Origin: Microlunatus soli
Lineage (GTDB): Bacteria; Actinomycetota; Actinomycetes; Propionibacteriales; Propionibacteriaceae
Assembly (NCBI RefSeq): GCF_900105385.1
Contig: NZ_LT629772.1
Location: 2,356,001 to 2,420,000 of the forward strand
Length of the DNA: 64,000 nt
Direction of reading: 5' to 3'
Position 1 is the first letter of the stretch, and each line of letters starts with the position of its first letter. The notes beneath the pieces were generated by a model. The model made no database searches. It was not told the DNA's origin and saw only the letters and a program-made list of their open reading frames with translations. The translations under genes were made by a program, and so were the position numbers. Below, one piece after another: positions 1-9,173 of the stretch.

Positions 1-102
1 CTGGATGCGGTCGACCTCCGGGACGCGGTGCTGCGCGACACGAAGGTCGACCTGAACGGCGCAATCAGCGTCGCCGCAGCCTACGGAGCAGTCCTGGCCT
101 AG
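1..102 (+). CDS. C-terminal end of an unidentified protein (cut by the window edge)
   Basis: An open frame enters from the left edge and ends at TAG (100-102), giving 33 residues that finish in AAAYGAVLA. Codon choice is strongly GC at third positions, as in the neighbouring real genes, so I take it as the tail of a gene whose body lies outside the window. It overlaps the convergent exporter gene by 38 bp at their 3' ends. There is too little sequence to recognise a family. Confidence 0.55.
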   Translation: MDAVDLRDAVLRDTKVDLNGAISVAAAYGAVLA

Positions 103-3100
103 CCGCCCGCTGCTCCGCCTCGATCTCGGCCTGCCGCGCCGCCTCGGCTGCCTCGGCAACGCGCTTCTCCTCGGCACGCTGGGCGGCGATCTCCGCCTCC
201 CGGGCGTGCCGTTCGGCCTCCCGAGCGAGCGCCTTGCGTTCCCTGCGTCCCTCGACCAGCTTGTAGAGCACCGGCACCAGGATCAGCGTCAGCACGGTCG
301 ACGACAGCAGGCCGCCGATCACCACGATCGCCAACGGCTGGGAGATGAACACGCCGCCGCCGGTCACTCCCAGCGACATCGGGATCAGCGCGAAGATCGT
401 CGCGATCGCGGTCATCAGGATCGGCCGGAGCCGTCGACGGGAACCGTCGATCAGGGCATCATCAACCGACTCGCCCTGCGCCCGGTAGTGGTTGACCAGA
501 TCGATCAACACGATCGCGTTGGTCACCACGATGCCGACCAGCATCAGCAGCCCGATCAGACTCGGCACACCGAGCGGGGTGTCGGTGATCACCAGCGCCA
601 GCAGGGCGCCGACCGCAGCGAACGGGATGGAGACCAACAGGATCAGCGGCTGGATCAGACTGCGGAACGTCGCCACCATCACCACGTACACGATGGCGAT
701 GGCGACCAGCAGCGCGAGCCCGAGCTGGGAGAAGGCGTCGGCCTGATCGGAGCTGACGCCGCCGAGCTCGGTCTCGGCCCCGGACGGCAGGTCAAGCCCG
801 TCGAGAGCCTCGGTGACGTCGGCGTTCACCGCGGTGAGATTGTCGCCGGTCGGGGTGAGTGAGACGGTCGCACTCTGCTGCCCGTCGCGGCGGCTGATCG
901 TCGGCGCCACCTTGGTCTGGCGGACCTCGGCGATCGAGGAGAGTTTGATCTTTTCCGGCTTGGTCTCCTGCTGCGTGGCTGTCGAGCCCGACTGACCGGT
1001 CGTACCGGCGCCGGCGCCTGCACCGGACTGATCGGTGCCTGCCTGCCCTGCCCCTGCCTGACCAGCACCCGCCTGACCGGCACCCGCCTGACCAGCACCC
1101 GCCTGACCAGCACCCGCCTGACCAGCACCCGCCTGACCAGCACCCGCCTGACCAGCACCCGCCTGACCAGCACCCGCCTGACCAGCACCCGCCTGACCAG
1201 CACCCGCCTGACCAGCACCAGCCTGACCAGCACCAGCCTGACCAGCACCAGCCTGGCCGGCCGAACCGGATTGCCCGGTTGCCGACGTCGGCACGGTGAT
1301 CTTGAGATCGCGCAGTTCCTGGATCCCGACCGGCGCATCGGCGACCTTGAGCACAATGTCCTCGTCATCACCGGTGGTCTCGATGGTCCCCACGGTCGCC
1401 GGCGCGAGCACTCCCTTCAGAGTGTCGTTGACCTGGCTCGCCGACAGTCCCTTCTTGGCGGCCTTGATCGGGTCGACATCGATCTGCACGATCGGCTGCG
1501 CGGCGGCGATCGAGGAACTCACGTTGGTCGTCCCCGGCACCTTCTTCATCCGGGCCAGCACGTCGCTGGTCGCCTCGTCCAGCTTGGCGCTGTCCGGAGC
1601 TGTGACGATCACCTCGACATCGGAACTGGTCCCGAAGCCGGAGTTGCTGCTCACCGTGACGTCGCCGACGTCGACAAGATCATCAACGGCTGCTGACACG
1701 TCGCGTTGGATCCGGTCCTGATCATCGTCGGCATTCGTGGTCACGGTGAACGACGCCGAGTCCGACCCACCACCACCGAAGCCGGCGAAGCCGCCACCGC
1801 CGATCGTGGTCTGGACGGTCTGCACCCCGTCGATACCCTTGATCGCCTTCTCCACCTTGGCTGCTTGGGCGCCCTTGGTGTCCAGACTCAGCACCGGGGT
1901 GAACTGCTGGCTGACGGTCAGTGTGTTCTGGCCGCTGCTGCCCAGGAAGTCGGTCTTCAGATTGGTGGCCAGGGTGCCGGTGCCGCCCATCACCAGCAGG
2001 GCGATCAGGATCGTCACCAGCGGATGTTTGGTGGCGGATCGGATGATCGGGACGTAGCCACGCTGCAGCAGGTTGCGTCGTTCCTTCGCCTCGGCGGCTT
2101 CCTTCACCTGATCGGGATCGACGATCGTCTTCGGTGGCCGCAGAATCCAGTAGGCCAACACCGGCACGATGGTCAACGCGACCAGCAACGACGCCATCAA
2201 CGCGATCGTCACCGTCAGCCCGAACGGTCGGAACAGCTCGCCGACCTGACCACCGACCAGGGTGATCGGCAGGAAGACCGCGACGGTGGTGACCGTGGCC
2301 GCGGTGATCGCGGTCGCCACCTCGCGCACCGCCGTGGTGATCGCCTTCAGCTTCGGCTCACCGTACGAGAGATGTCTTCGGATGTTCTCGATCACCACGA
2401 TCGAGTCGTCCACGATCCGGCCGACCGCGATGGTCAACGCACCGAGGGTGAGGATGTTCAGCGAATAGTCGGTCACCCGCAGCCCGATCAGGGTGATCAA
2501 CACCGACACCGGGATCGAGATCGCGGTGACCAGCGTCGCCGTACCGGACAGCAGGAAGATCAAGATCACCACGATCGCCATCGCCAGACCGAGCCCGCCC
2601 TCGGTGAGCAGGTCGTCGATGGACTGGGTGATGAACGGAGCCTGATCGAAGACCGTACTGAACTTCGCACCGTCACCGAGCTTGTCGGCCAGCCCGGGCA
2701 GGGCCTTGGTCACCGCCTCGCTGACATCGACGGTGTTGCCCTCCGGCGTCTTGGTGATCGACAACGACAGGCTCTGGTGACCGTTGGTACGAGAGATCGA
2801 GGTGGCCGGAGCGTTCTTCTCCTTGACCGTGGCGACGTCGCCGATCGCGACGCTGTCCCCGTCGCTGTTCAAGATCTTCAGACCGGCGACGTCGGCCGCC
2901 GACTCCAGCCGCTGGCCGACGTTGACCGACATCGTCCGATCACCGGAGTCGACACTGCCGGCCGAGTTGACCAGGCCGGCGGACTGCAACGTCTGGCTGA
3001 CCTGGCTGGTCGTCACTCCCTCGTCGTCGAGCTTGTTCAGATCAAGATCGACTTCGATCTGCCGGACCGGTGCGCCCGAGACGGTGACGGCCCGTACGCC

Positions 3101-3607
3101 ATCGATCTTCTGCAGATCCGGGACGGCGGTGTTGGTGAGCTGATCGGCCAGTCGGGCGGTGTTGCCGGAGTCGTTGGTGACGCTCAGCTGCACCACCGGG
3201 AAGTCGTCGACGCTGCCGGTGCTGACCTGACTGTCGACGTCGTCGGGCAGGGTCGACTTGATCCGACTGATCGCCGCCTCGAGGTCCTGCTGAGCGGCCG
3301 TCATGTCGGTGCCGTACTGCATGTTGACCGTCACCTGGGAGGAACCGGTCGACGAGGTCGAGGTCACCGAGTCGATCCCGGACACACCCCCGACCGCCTG
3401 CTCGATCGGCGTGGTCACCCGCTGCGCCACCACTTGCGGGGCGGCGCCGGAGTAAGTGGTGCTGATCACCGCGGTCGGCACGCTGATCGACGGGATGAGT
3501 TCCTGTTTGAGCTGGGTCGCGGTGATGCCGCCGAAGATCATCACGAACACGGTGACCAGCGCGATCAACGCCCTGTTCCGCAGGCTCAGATTGGCCAGTC
3601 GTCCCAC
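65..3607 (-). CDS. RND-family efflux transporter with an alanine/glycine/glutamine-rich repeat insert
   Basis: This is a 1180-residue AcrB/hydrophobe-exporter-type RND transporter, expected to export small molecules across the membrane using proton motive force. The start is GTG at 3607, with weak GAGAG upstream. The order is typical: an N-terminal membrane helix, a first large extracytoplasmic loop (porter domain), a cluster of helices with the motif [13 protein letters not shown] including the paired Asp in TM4, a second large loop, a second helix cluster, and a charged Glu/Arg/Ala-rich cytoplasmic tail. The second loop carries about fifteen AGAGQ repeats at residues 781-856. No membrane-fusion partner gene is adjacent, as expected in a Gram-positive. 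Substrate unknown. It is divergent from acetyl-CoA synthetase. Confidence 0.88.
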   Translation of the reverse strand: MGRLANLSLRNRALIALVTVFVMIFGGITATQLKQELIPSISVPTAVISTTYSGAAPQVVAQRVTTPIEQAVGGVSGIDSVTSTSSTGSSQVTVNMQYGTDMTAAQQDLEAAISRIKSTLPDDVDSQVSTGSVDDFPVVQLSVTNDSGNTARLADQLTNTAVPDLQKIDGVRAVTVSGAPVRQIEVDLDLNKLDDEGVTTSQVSQTLQSAGLVNSAGSVDSGDRTMSVNVGQRLESAADVAGLKILNSDGDSVAIGDVATVKEKNAPATSISRTNGHQSLSLSITKTPEGNTVDVSEAVTKALPGLADKLGDGAKFSTVFDQAPFITQSIDDLLTEGGLGLAMAIVVILIFLLSGTATLVTAISIPVSVLITLIGLRVTDYSLNILTLGALTIAVGRIVDDSIVVIENIRRHLSYGEPKLKAITTAVREVATAITAATVTTVAVFLPITLVGGQVGELFRPFGLTVTIALMASLLVALTIVPVLAYWILRPPKTIVDPDQVKEAAEAKERRNLLQRGYVPIIRSATKHPLVTILIALLVMGGTGTLATNLKTDFLGSSGQNTLTVSQQFTPVLSLDTKGAQAAKVEKAIKGIDGVQTVQTTIGGGGFAGFGGGGSDSASFTVTTNADDDQDRIQRDVSAAVDDLVDVGDVTVSSNSGFGTSSDVEVIVTAPDSAKLDEATSDVLARMKKVPGTTNVSSSIAAAQPIVQIDVDPIKAAKKGLSASQVNDTLKGVLAPATVGTIETTGDDEDIVLKVADAPVGIQELRDLKITVPTSATGQSGSAGQAGAGQAGAGQAGAGQAGAGQAGAGQAGAGQAGAGQAGAGQAGAGQAGAGQAGAGQAGAGQAGAGQAGAGQAGTDQSGAGAGAGTTGQSGSTATQQETKPEKIKLSSIAEVRQTKVAPTISRRDGQQSATVSLTPTGDNLTAVNADVTEALDGLDLPSGAETELGGVSSDQADAFSQLGLALLVAIAIVYVVMVATFRSLIQPLILLVSIPFAAVGALLALVITDTPLGVPSLIGLLMLVGIVVTNAIVLIDLVNHYRAQGESVDDALIDGSRRRLRPILMTAIATIFALIPMSLGVTGGGVFISQPLAIVVIGGLLSSTVLTLILVPVLYKLVEGRRERKALAREAERHAREAEIAAQRAEEKRVAEAAEAARQAEIEAEQRAARPGLLRRLRRR
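1041..1265 (-). repeat. 15-bp tandem repeat inside the RND transporter gene (about 15 units)
   Basis: Fifteen consecutive 15-bp units (plus-strand form GCCTGACCAGCACCC) encode AGAGQ repeats in the second extracytoplasmic loop. Central units are identical. The outer ones carry a few substitutions (GCCTGACCGGCACCC, GCCTGACCAGCACCA, GCCTGCCCTGCCCCT). The unit length is a multiple of three, so copy-number change keeps frame. Confidence 0.95.
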
Positions 3608-3910
3608 AAGCTCTCAACCCCAGAATCAGAAGACACAGATCAGATGACAGAAGATGTGCTGGGCACCCCCACGGCGGCGTACGTGTGCCGGGCCAGGCGA
3701 TTCCGACCCCGGCCAAGTCTTCCCGACAGTGTCAAGCGCGACCATCGGGGGCATCCCCGATGTCGTGAGCCGAACCGAAGTGTCGTGTTCGGATCCGGTT
3801 TTCGGACAGCGGCCCGGCGACGACGGCCGAAATGGGGGTCGGACCGTCGGCGACGCCGGTCCCGTTACGCTGGGGCGCGAATCGTGTTTCACCCAAGGAG
3901 GCGTGTTGTT
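3608..3910. other. Divergent intergenic region between RND transporter and acetyl-CoA synthetase genes
   Basis: About 300 bp with no convincing gene. It must hold the promoters of both divergent genes. An AAGGAGG ribosome-binding site (3895-3901) lies 9 nt before the GTG start at 3911. I see no clear operator, riboswitch or Crp-type palindrome. Confidence 0.6.
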
Positions 3911-5869
3911 GTGAGTGACGAGACCCTGTCGAACTTGCTGTCCGAAGACCGGCGGTTCCCGCCTCCGGCAGACCTCGCCTCGAGCGCCAACGTCACCCAG
4001 GCGACCTACGACGAAGCGGCCGCCGACCCGGAGGCGTTCTGGGCCAAGCAGGCCGGGATCGTGACCTGGGGCACTGAACCGACCCAGACGCTGGACTGGA
4101 GCAATGCGCCGTTCGCGAAGTGGTTCGCCGACGGCACGCTGAATGCCGCCTACAACGCCTGTGATCGGCATGTCGAGGCCGGCAACGGCGACCGGGTCGC
4201 GTTCCACTTCGAGGGCGAACCGGGTGACAGCCGGTCGATCACCTATGCCGAGCTGACCACCGAGGTGAAGAAGGCGGCCAACGCGCTGCTGGAGCTCGGC
4301 GTCAAGACCGGCGACCGGGTGGCGATCTACATGCCGATGATCCCCGAGGCCGCGATCGCGATGCTGGCCTGCGCCCGGATCGGCGCTCCGCATACGGTCG
4401 TCTTCGGCGGCTTCTCCGCCGACGCCCTGGCCAGCCGGATCACCGACTGCGGCTGCGAGGTGGTGATCACCGCCGACGGCGGTTACCGCAAGGGCAAGGC
4501 GTCCTCGCTGAAGCCGGCCGTGGACCAGGCACTGAAGCAGTGCCCGGATGTGCGCAACGTGCTGGTCGTCAAGCGGACCGGCCAGGACACCGAGATGACC
4601 GAGGGCCGCGACCTGTGGTGGGCCGATTTCGTCGGCAAGCAGGCGCAAGAGCACACCCCGGAGAATTTCCCGGCCGAGCATCCGCTCTACATCATGTACA
4701 CCTCCGGCAGCACCGGGAAGCCGAAGGGCATCCTGCACACCACCGGCGGCTATCTGGTCGGCACCGCCTACACGCACTGGGCGACCTTCGATCTGAAACC
4801 GGACAGCGACGTCTTCTGGACCGCGGCCGACATCGGCTGGGTGACCGGGCATTCGTATCTGGTCTACGGCCCGCTGGTGAACGGCACCACCAGCGTGATG
4901 TACGAGGGCACGCCGGAGACGCCGCACCAGGGCCGGTGGTGGGAGATCATCCAGAAATACAAGGTGTCGATCTTGTACTGCGCTCCGACCGCGATCCGGA
5001 CCTTCATGAAGTGGGGGTCGGACATCCCGGCGAAGTTCGATCTGTCCAGCCTGCGGGTGCTCGGCTCGGTCGGTGAACCGATCAATCCGGAGGCCTACGT
5101 CTGGTATCGGGAGAACATCGGCGGCGACAAGACCCCGGTGGTCGACACCTGGTGGCAGACCGAGACCGGGATGCACATGATCACCCCGATGCCGGGCGTG
5201 ACGTCGGGCAAGCCCGGCGCGGCGATGACCCCGTTCCCCGGGGTCTCGATCGACGTCGTCAACGACGAGGGCCAGCCGGTCGGCAACGGCGAGGGCGGCT
5301 ATCTGGTGATCACCAAGCCGTGGCCGGCCATGCTCCGTACGCTCTGGGGTGACGATCAGCGCTACGTCGACACCTACTGGTCACGCTTCCAGGGGCTGTA
5401 TTTCGCCGGCGACGGTGCCAAGAAGGACTCCGACGGGGACCTCTGGTTGCTCGGCCGGGTCGACGACGTGATGAACGTGTCCGGTCACCGGATGTCGACA
5501 ACCGAGATCGAGTCGGCACTGGTGTCGCACCCGAAGGTCGCCGAGTCGGCGGTCGTCGGAGCCACCGACGACACCACCGGCCAGGCGATCGTCGCCTTCG
5601 TGATCTTGCGCTCCGAGGCCGGTGACGGCGGGCCGGACGTGGTGAAGGAACTGCGTCAGCATGTCTCCAACGAGATCGGCCCGATCGCCCGACCGCGGCA
5701 GATCATGATCGTCGAGGAACTGCCGAAGACCCGTTCGGGCAAGATCATGCGGCGGCTACTGCGGGACATCGCCGAGAACCGCGAACTGGGCGACGTCACC
5801 ACCCTGCAGGACTCGACGGTGATGGACCTGATCAAGACCAACCTCACCAGCGCCCCGTCCGAGGACTAA
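3911..5869 (+). CDS. acs: Acetyl-CoA synthetase (acetate--CoA ligase, AMP-forming)
   Basis: Acs converts acetate, ATP and CoA to acetyl-CoA through acetyl-AMP, feeding acetate into central metabolism in the cytosol. The 652-residue length is normal for the family. The phosphate-binding core motif [11 protein letters not shown] is present, as are the DTWWQTETG motif and the C-terminal hinge and catalytic lysine motif TRSGKIMRR, with Lys611 as the residue usually controlled by reversible acetylation. The start is GTG at 3911 because AAGGAGG sits 9 nt upstream. The frame stays open much further upstream, but that region is antisense to the exporter and is not coding. It stands alone as a transcription unit and ends in a hairpin-rich repeat. 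Confidence 0.97.
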   Translation: MSDETLSNLLSEDRRFPPPADLASSANVTQATYDEAAADPEAFWAKQAGIVTWGTEPTQTLDWSNAPFAKWFADGTLNAAYNACDRHVEAGNGDRVAFHFEGEPGDSRSITYAELTTEVKKAANALLELGVKTGDRVAIYMPMIPEAAIAMLACARIGAPHTVVFGGFSADALASRITDCGCEVVITADGGYRKGKASSLKPAVDQALKQCPDVRNVLVVKRTGQDTEMTEGRDLWWADFVGKQAQEHTPENFPAEHPLYIMYTSGSTGKPKGILHTTGGYLVGTAYTHWATFDLKPDSDVFWTAADIGWVTGHSYLVYGPLVNGTTSVMYEGTPETPHQGRWWEIIQKYKVSILYCAPTAIRTFMKWGSDIPAKFDLSSLRVLGSVGEPINPEAYVWYRENIGGDKTPVVDTWWQTETGMHMITPMPGVTSGKPGAAMTPFPGVSIDVVNDEGQPVGNGEGGYLVITKPWPAMLRTLWGDDQRYVDTYWSRFQGLYFAGDGAKKDSDGDLWLLGRVDDVMNVSGHRMSTTEIESALVSHPKVAESAVVGATDDTTGQAIVAFVILRSEAGDGGPDVVKELRQHVSNEIGPIARPRQIMIVEELPKTRSGKIMRRLLRDIAENRELGDVTTLQDSTVMDLIKTNLTSAPSED

Positions 5870-5880
5870 CCCACACCCAC

Positions 5881-6206
5881 CCCGCCGACCCGTCGATTCC
5901 TCCCGCCTTTTTGCGGCGTGTCGGTGAGGAATTGACGGGTCCCGGGGGCCGGCCCCGCCGCCTCCCGAGGCAGGGCCGACCCGGGCAACCCCTCTCCCAC
6001 ACCAGGACCGATCCGGCAATCCCTCCCACACCGGCGCCGACCCGGCGATTCCCTTCTGGGCCGACCCGGGCAACCCCTCTCACACCAGGCCCGACCCGGC
6101 AATCCCTCCCACACCGGCGCCGACCCGGCGAAACCCTTCTGGGCCGACCCGTCGATTGCTCACCGACACGCCGCAAATAGGCGGGACAAACTGACGGGTC
6201 GGCGGG
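5881..6206. repeat. Composite repeat: 61-bp inverted arms around two tandem 84-bp units
   Basis: Arms 5881-5941 and 6146-6206 are inverted copies of each other with about 85% identity. Each arm is itself a hairpin framed by GACCCGTCGATT and its complement. Between them lie two direct repeats, 5978-6062 and 6063-6145, that start GACCCGGGCAACCCCTCT and end CTTCTGGGCC and differ at few positions. The whole structure fills the gap between acs and the YbjQ-like gene. The left hairpin (5887-5902 with 5926-5941) could also terminate acs transcription. It has no coding potential I trust. Confidence 0.9.
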
Positions 6207-6237
6207 TGGGTGACCCGGGGTCTGGTGGAATTGCCTG

Positions 6238-7155
6238 GTGATCATCGTGACGACGAACGAGGTGCCCGGGTACGCGATCGAGGCGGTGTTGGGCGAGGTG
6301 ATGGGGATGACCGTCCGCAGCGCGAACTTCGGCGCCAACTTTTCCGCCAGCTTCCGGGCGATCGGTGGCGGGGAGGTGACCGAATACACCCAGCTCGTCT
6401 ACGAGAGTCGTAACGAGGTGATGAACCGGATGTGGTCGGAGGCCCAGCGGCGCGGCGCGAACGCGATCATCGGGATGCGATTCGACACCGGTGACATCGG
6501 TCAGGCGTTCACCGAGATCTGTGCCTACGGGACGGCCGTGGTCGCCCGCCCGCTCGGCGAGGGCGAGCAGGGCGCCACTCCGCAGTCGATCCAGCAGGCC
6601 GGTCAGCGCCCGTCCCAACCGGGTCAGCACCAGCCCAATCGACCACAGCCGGGACCGCAGGGCGGGCAGGGCTTCGGCCGTCCGCAGCCGGGCAGGCCAG
6701 GATTCGGCGGACCGCCGCCGATGCCGCAGGGCGGCCCGCCGGCACCGCAGCCGAGCGGGCCTGCAGCACCCCCGCCGCAGGGCGGTCCGGGGGCACCTCC
6801 GCAGGGTGCTCCGACGGCACGACCACACGGTGGACCGGCAGCACAACCACAAAGTCCGTGGCAGCCGGTGCCGCCGGGCACTGCTCAACAGCCGCCGAAT
6901 CCCGCCCGACCCGAACCCGCCCGACCCGAACCCGCCCGACCCGAACCTGCCCGGCCCGAACCCTCGACGGCCGAGTCGAGCCAGTACCAGGCCCGGCAGG
7001 ACCGGGGCGACGAGACCCGGGCCGGCCGGGAGGATCCGACCCAGCCGCCGTCGGGATCCTCATCGGCGGCGGCGCAACAGTCGGCCGAGCCGATGCCGCG
7101 CCCGGACGCCCACGGCTACTCCCCGCAGATCCCGCCGCCGCAGGATCGCCCCTAG
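6238..7155 (+). CDS. YbjQ/UPF0145-type protein with a long proline-rich tail
   Basis: The first ~105 of 305 residues match the YbjQ (UPF0145, putative heavy-metal-binding) fold: an N-terminal hydrophobic strand, the GYAIEAVLGEVMG motif, a central SRNEVMNRMWSEAQRRGANA helix, and IGMRFDTGD followed by CAYGTAVVARP. The remaining ~200 residues are Pro/Gln/Gly-rich and end with four tandem ARPEP repeats; they are probably disordered. The start is GTG at 6238 with a poor ribosome-binding site. Members usually form homopentamers and have no established reaction; the extended tail suggests a protein-binding role (inference). It lies directly behind the composite repeat. Confidence 0.8.
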   Translation: MIIVTTNEVPGYAIEAVLGEVMGMTVRSANFGANFSASFRAIGGGEVTEYTQLVYESRNEVMNRMWSEAQRRGANAIIGMRFDTGDIGQAFTEICAYGTAVVARPLGEGEQGATPQSIQQAGQRPSQPGQHQPNRPQPGPQGGQGFGRPQPGRPGFGGPPPMPQGGPPAPQPSGPAAPPPQGGPGAPPQGAPTARPHGGPAAQPQSPWQPVPPGTAQQPPNPARPEPARPEPARPEPARPEPSTAESSQYQARQDRGDETRAGREDPTQPPSGSSSAAAQQSAEPMPRPDAHGYSPQIPPPQDRP

Positions 7156-7229
7156 GGCCGCGATCCCTGGCCCTCCTGACCACATCCACCTGCAGCACCG
7201 GGGCACACCGGTCGTCACCGGGTGCGGGA

Positions 7230-8303
7230 CTACCTGCCGACGGACTCGGAGAAGATGAATTCGGCCCCGGCAGCTTCGGCGAGCTCGGGGCCGAAGGCGG
7301 CCACCGGCGTGTAGGCACCGGGCTTGCTGTCGCCGGCGACACAGCGACGGACGACTTCGGCAATGATCGCCGAGGTGAACGCCATCCCCTCCGGAGCGCG
7401 CAGCCAGCCCTCCCGGACCTCACCGTCCGCCCACTGCGCCCGAGCGCGGGCCCAGGAGTGCTCTCGCGGCCGCGGCCTGGCCGGCATCCGGACGGCGGCC
7501 AACCGGGCGACCGCGAACCGCGCGACCGGCGGGATCTGCAGCAGCGCGGTGCCGACCCGCAGCGCGATCCGTACGGGCAGGGTCGACGGCGCCATGTTCG
7601 AGGCGGCCAGCACCGACCTCGCCCCGCTCAGCCGCCAAGCGGCGATCAGCTCGCCGCTCGGCATCCCCGCGGTCCGTACGGTGTCGCCGTCGGGAGTGAC
7701 CAGTTCGATCGGATGATCGCCGAATCGGGCCGGCACCAGCCGGCCGTCCTCGACCTGATGACCGCCGAGCACGATGCTCTCCAGCAGCGACCTGGCCAGC
7801 GCCGTACCGAATCGTCCGGCTTCTCCTTCGACCGAGGCGATCGCATCCACTCGCAACGACGCCGCCGGTGGGCGATCGGCGCACACCCTGCCGGCGATGC
7901 TCTCGGTGCCGAGCACCCCGAACCCGGCACCGGTCACCACGGTCCGCGTCGCGTCCTCGGCCGGGTCCCGGTCGAGGACGGCCGATACAGCGGACGGCTC
8001 GTTGGCCACATCGACGTAGTGCGTGGTGGGTGAGCAGGCGGCAAGCACCTGTGGTGCCGTCTCCGGGAACGGACCGACGGTATTGACGACGGCGGCGGGT
8101 GCCTGCTGACCCAATCCGGCCAGTACCTCGGTCAGCGAGCCGGCGACCACCCGCGATGGGTTCCCGAGTTGGGAGCTCAGCCGCGCCAGGCGTTCGCTGT
8201 CCCGTCCGCAGAGCACGACCGGGACGCCGCTGTCGGTCAACCGGGCGGCGACCGCTCGCCCGACCCGGCCGGTGCTGCCGAGGATCCATACCTCTGTGTT
8301 CAT
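7230..8303 (-). CDS. Saccharopine-dehydrogenase-like NAD(P)-binding protein
   Basis: A 357-residue protein starting at ATG 8303, preceded by a GGGGGA ribosome-binding site. The N-terminus is a Rossmann fold with the dinucleotide motif GSTGRVGRAVAARL and a following LCGRD segment that suggests NADP preference. The middle (NTVGPF, THYVDVANE) is typical of the saccharopine dehydrogenase-like/trans-acting enoyl reductase-like family. Substrate is unknown. It is divergent from a TetR regulator, with two identical-looking operators between them, so its expression is very likely controlled by that regulator. Confidence 0.82.
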   Translation of the reverse strand: MNTEVWILGSTGRVGRAVAARLTDSGVPVVLCGRDSERLARLSSQLGNPSRVVAGSLTEVLAGLGQQAPAAVVNTVGPFPETAPQVLAACSPTTHYVDVANEPSAVSAVLDRDPAEDATRTVVTGAGFGVLGTESIAGRVCADRPPAASLRVDAIASVEGEAGRFGTALARSLLESIVLGGHQVEDGRLVPARFGDHPIELVTPDGDTVRTAGMPSGELIAAWRLSGARSVLAASNMAPSTLPVRIALRVGTALLQIPPVARFAVARLAAVRMPARPRPREHSWARARAQWADGEVREGWLRAPEGMAFTSAIIAEVVRRCVAGDSKPGAYTPVAAFGPELAEAAGAEFIFSESVGR

Positions 8304-8361
8304 TGTTGTCCCCCGTCTGTGCTCATTGCCGACCCCGTTCATTGCGGTACCCATCAAGGAG

Positions 8362-8382
8362 TGATGTCATTACGTGTCATCA
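8362..8382. promoter_or_regulatory. Probable TetR operator, copy 1
   Basis: A 21-bp imperfect palindrome with arms TGATGnCA and TGnCATCA. A second near-identical copy starts 31 bp further on. It sits between the divergent regulator and dehydrogenase genes, close to the dehydrogenase start. Confidence 0.75.
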
Positions 8383-8392
8383 CCCTACACCC

Positions 8393-8413
8393 TGATGTCA
8401 TACCGTGTCATCA
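8393..8413. promoter_or_regulatory. Probable TetR operator, copy 2
   Basis: Nearly identical to copy 1 (two changes in the central bases) with the same arms, about three helical turns away. It ends 1 bp before the TAGACT -10 box of the regulator gene, which suggests autorepression. Confidence 0.75.
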
Positions 8414-8414
8414 C

Positions 8415-8420
8415 TAGACT
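8415..8420 (+). promoter_or_regulatory. -10 box for a leaderless TetR transcript
   Basis: TAGACT lies 6 nt before the ATG at 8427, with no room for a Shine-Dalgarno sequence. Confidence 0.6.
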
Positions 8421-8426
8421 GGGCCC

Positions 8427-9020
8427 ATGGCGCGTTGGGAACCGGGGGCCGGCGAACGGCTGCAGCAGGCGGCACTGGATCTGTTCGCCGAACAGGGCTA
8501 CGAGCAGACCACCGTCAACCAGATCGCGCATCGGGCAGGCCTGACCACGCGGACCTTCTTCCGCTACTTCGCCGACAAGCGGGAGGTGCTGTTCGCCGGC
8601 GAGGAGGCGCTGCCGCCGATGGCCACCCAGGCAATCACCGAGCCCCCGGCCGCGCTGTCGCCGCTGCAGGTGATCGAGCAGGCACTCCGGTCGTTCAGCG
8701 GGACCATCTTCCAGGGCCGCAGCATCAGCTACGTCCGCAAGCGACGAGCGGTGATCGCCGCCGACCCCAGCCTGCGCGAACGCGAATTGCGCAAGCTCGC
8801 CGATCTCCGCGACGCCATCGGCGAGGGGTTCAGGCTCCGCGGCCTGGACGACGTGGCAGCACTGCTCGCCGCCGAGACAGCGCTGACCGTCTTCACGGTC
8901 TCGGTACGGCGTTGGCTGGGTGAGGGCGACAGCGCGGCTCGCGAGCCGGGCGAGGTCGATCCGACCGAACTGGAGGCGTTCGCCAAGGACACCCTGGAGC
9001 AGTTGCGCGCCCTGCAATGA
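8427..9020 (+). CDS. TetR/AcrR-family transcriptional regulator
   Basis: A 197-residue one-component repressor. Residues ~10-55 form the TetR helix-turn-helix with the hallmark TTVNQIAHRAGLTTRTFFRYF. The C-terminal ligand domain is family-variable. It is divergent from the saccharopine-dehydrogenase-like gene with two copies of a palindrome in between, so it probably represses both itself and that enzyme. The ATG at 8427 directly follows a -10 box, indicating a leaderless mRNA. The inducer cannot be read from the sequence. Confidence 0.92.
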   Translation: MARWEPGAGERLQQAALDLFAEQGYEQTTVNQIAHRAGLTTRTFFRYFADKREVLFAGEEALPPMATQAITEPPAALSPLQVIEQALRSFSGTIFQGRSISYVRKRRAVIAADPSLRERELRKLADLRDAIGEGFRLRGLDDVAALLAAETALTVFTVSVRRWLGEGDSAAREPGEVDPTELEAFAKDTLEQLRALQ

Positions 9021-9076
9021 GCCCGATCCCACCTGCGTGCTCGATCCTGGCTACCTGCTCGATCCCGCCCGGCTAC

Positions 9077-9106
9077 TTGGTCGGGGCCGCATCGGACCGG
9101 TAAAAT
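9077..9106 (+). promoter_or_regulatory. Promoter of nhaA
   Basis: TTGGTC (9077-9082) and TAAAAT (9101-9106) are spaced by 18 bp, about 70 bp before the nhaA start. This fits a housekeeping sigma factor. Confidence 0.55.
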
Positions 9107-9173
9107 CAGCGAAACGGAGCGCCGGGAAGTCTGGTCGGCACGGCCATCTGTCGACCGCCCGTTGAGGAGCCCT

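Noticed and set aside
1706..3910. Long N-terminal extension of the acetyl-CoA synthetase frame
   Set aside because: It runs antisense to the RND transporter; a strong ribosome-binding site fixes the start at 3911 and the resulting length is normal.
5911..6180. Short plus-strand open frame rich in Pro/Arg/Thr between acs and the YbjQ-like gene
   Set aside because: It lies wholly within the inverted/tandem repeat and has no ribosome-binding site or family resemblance.
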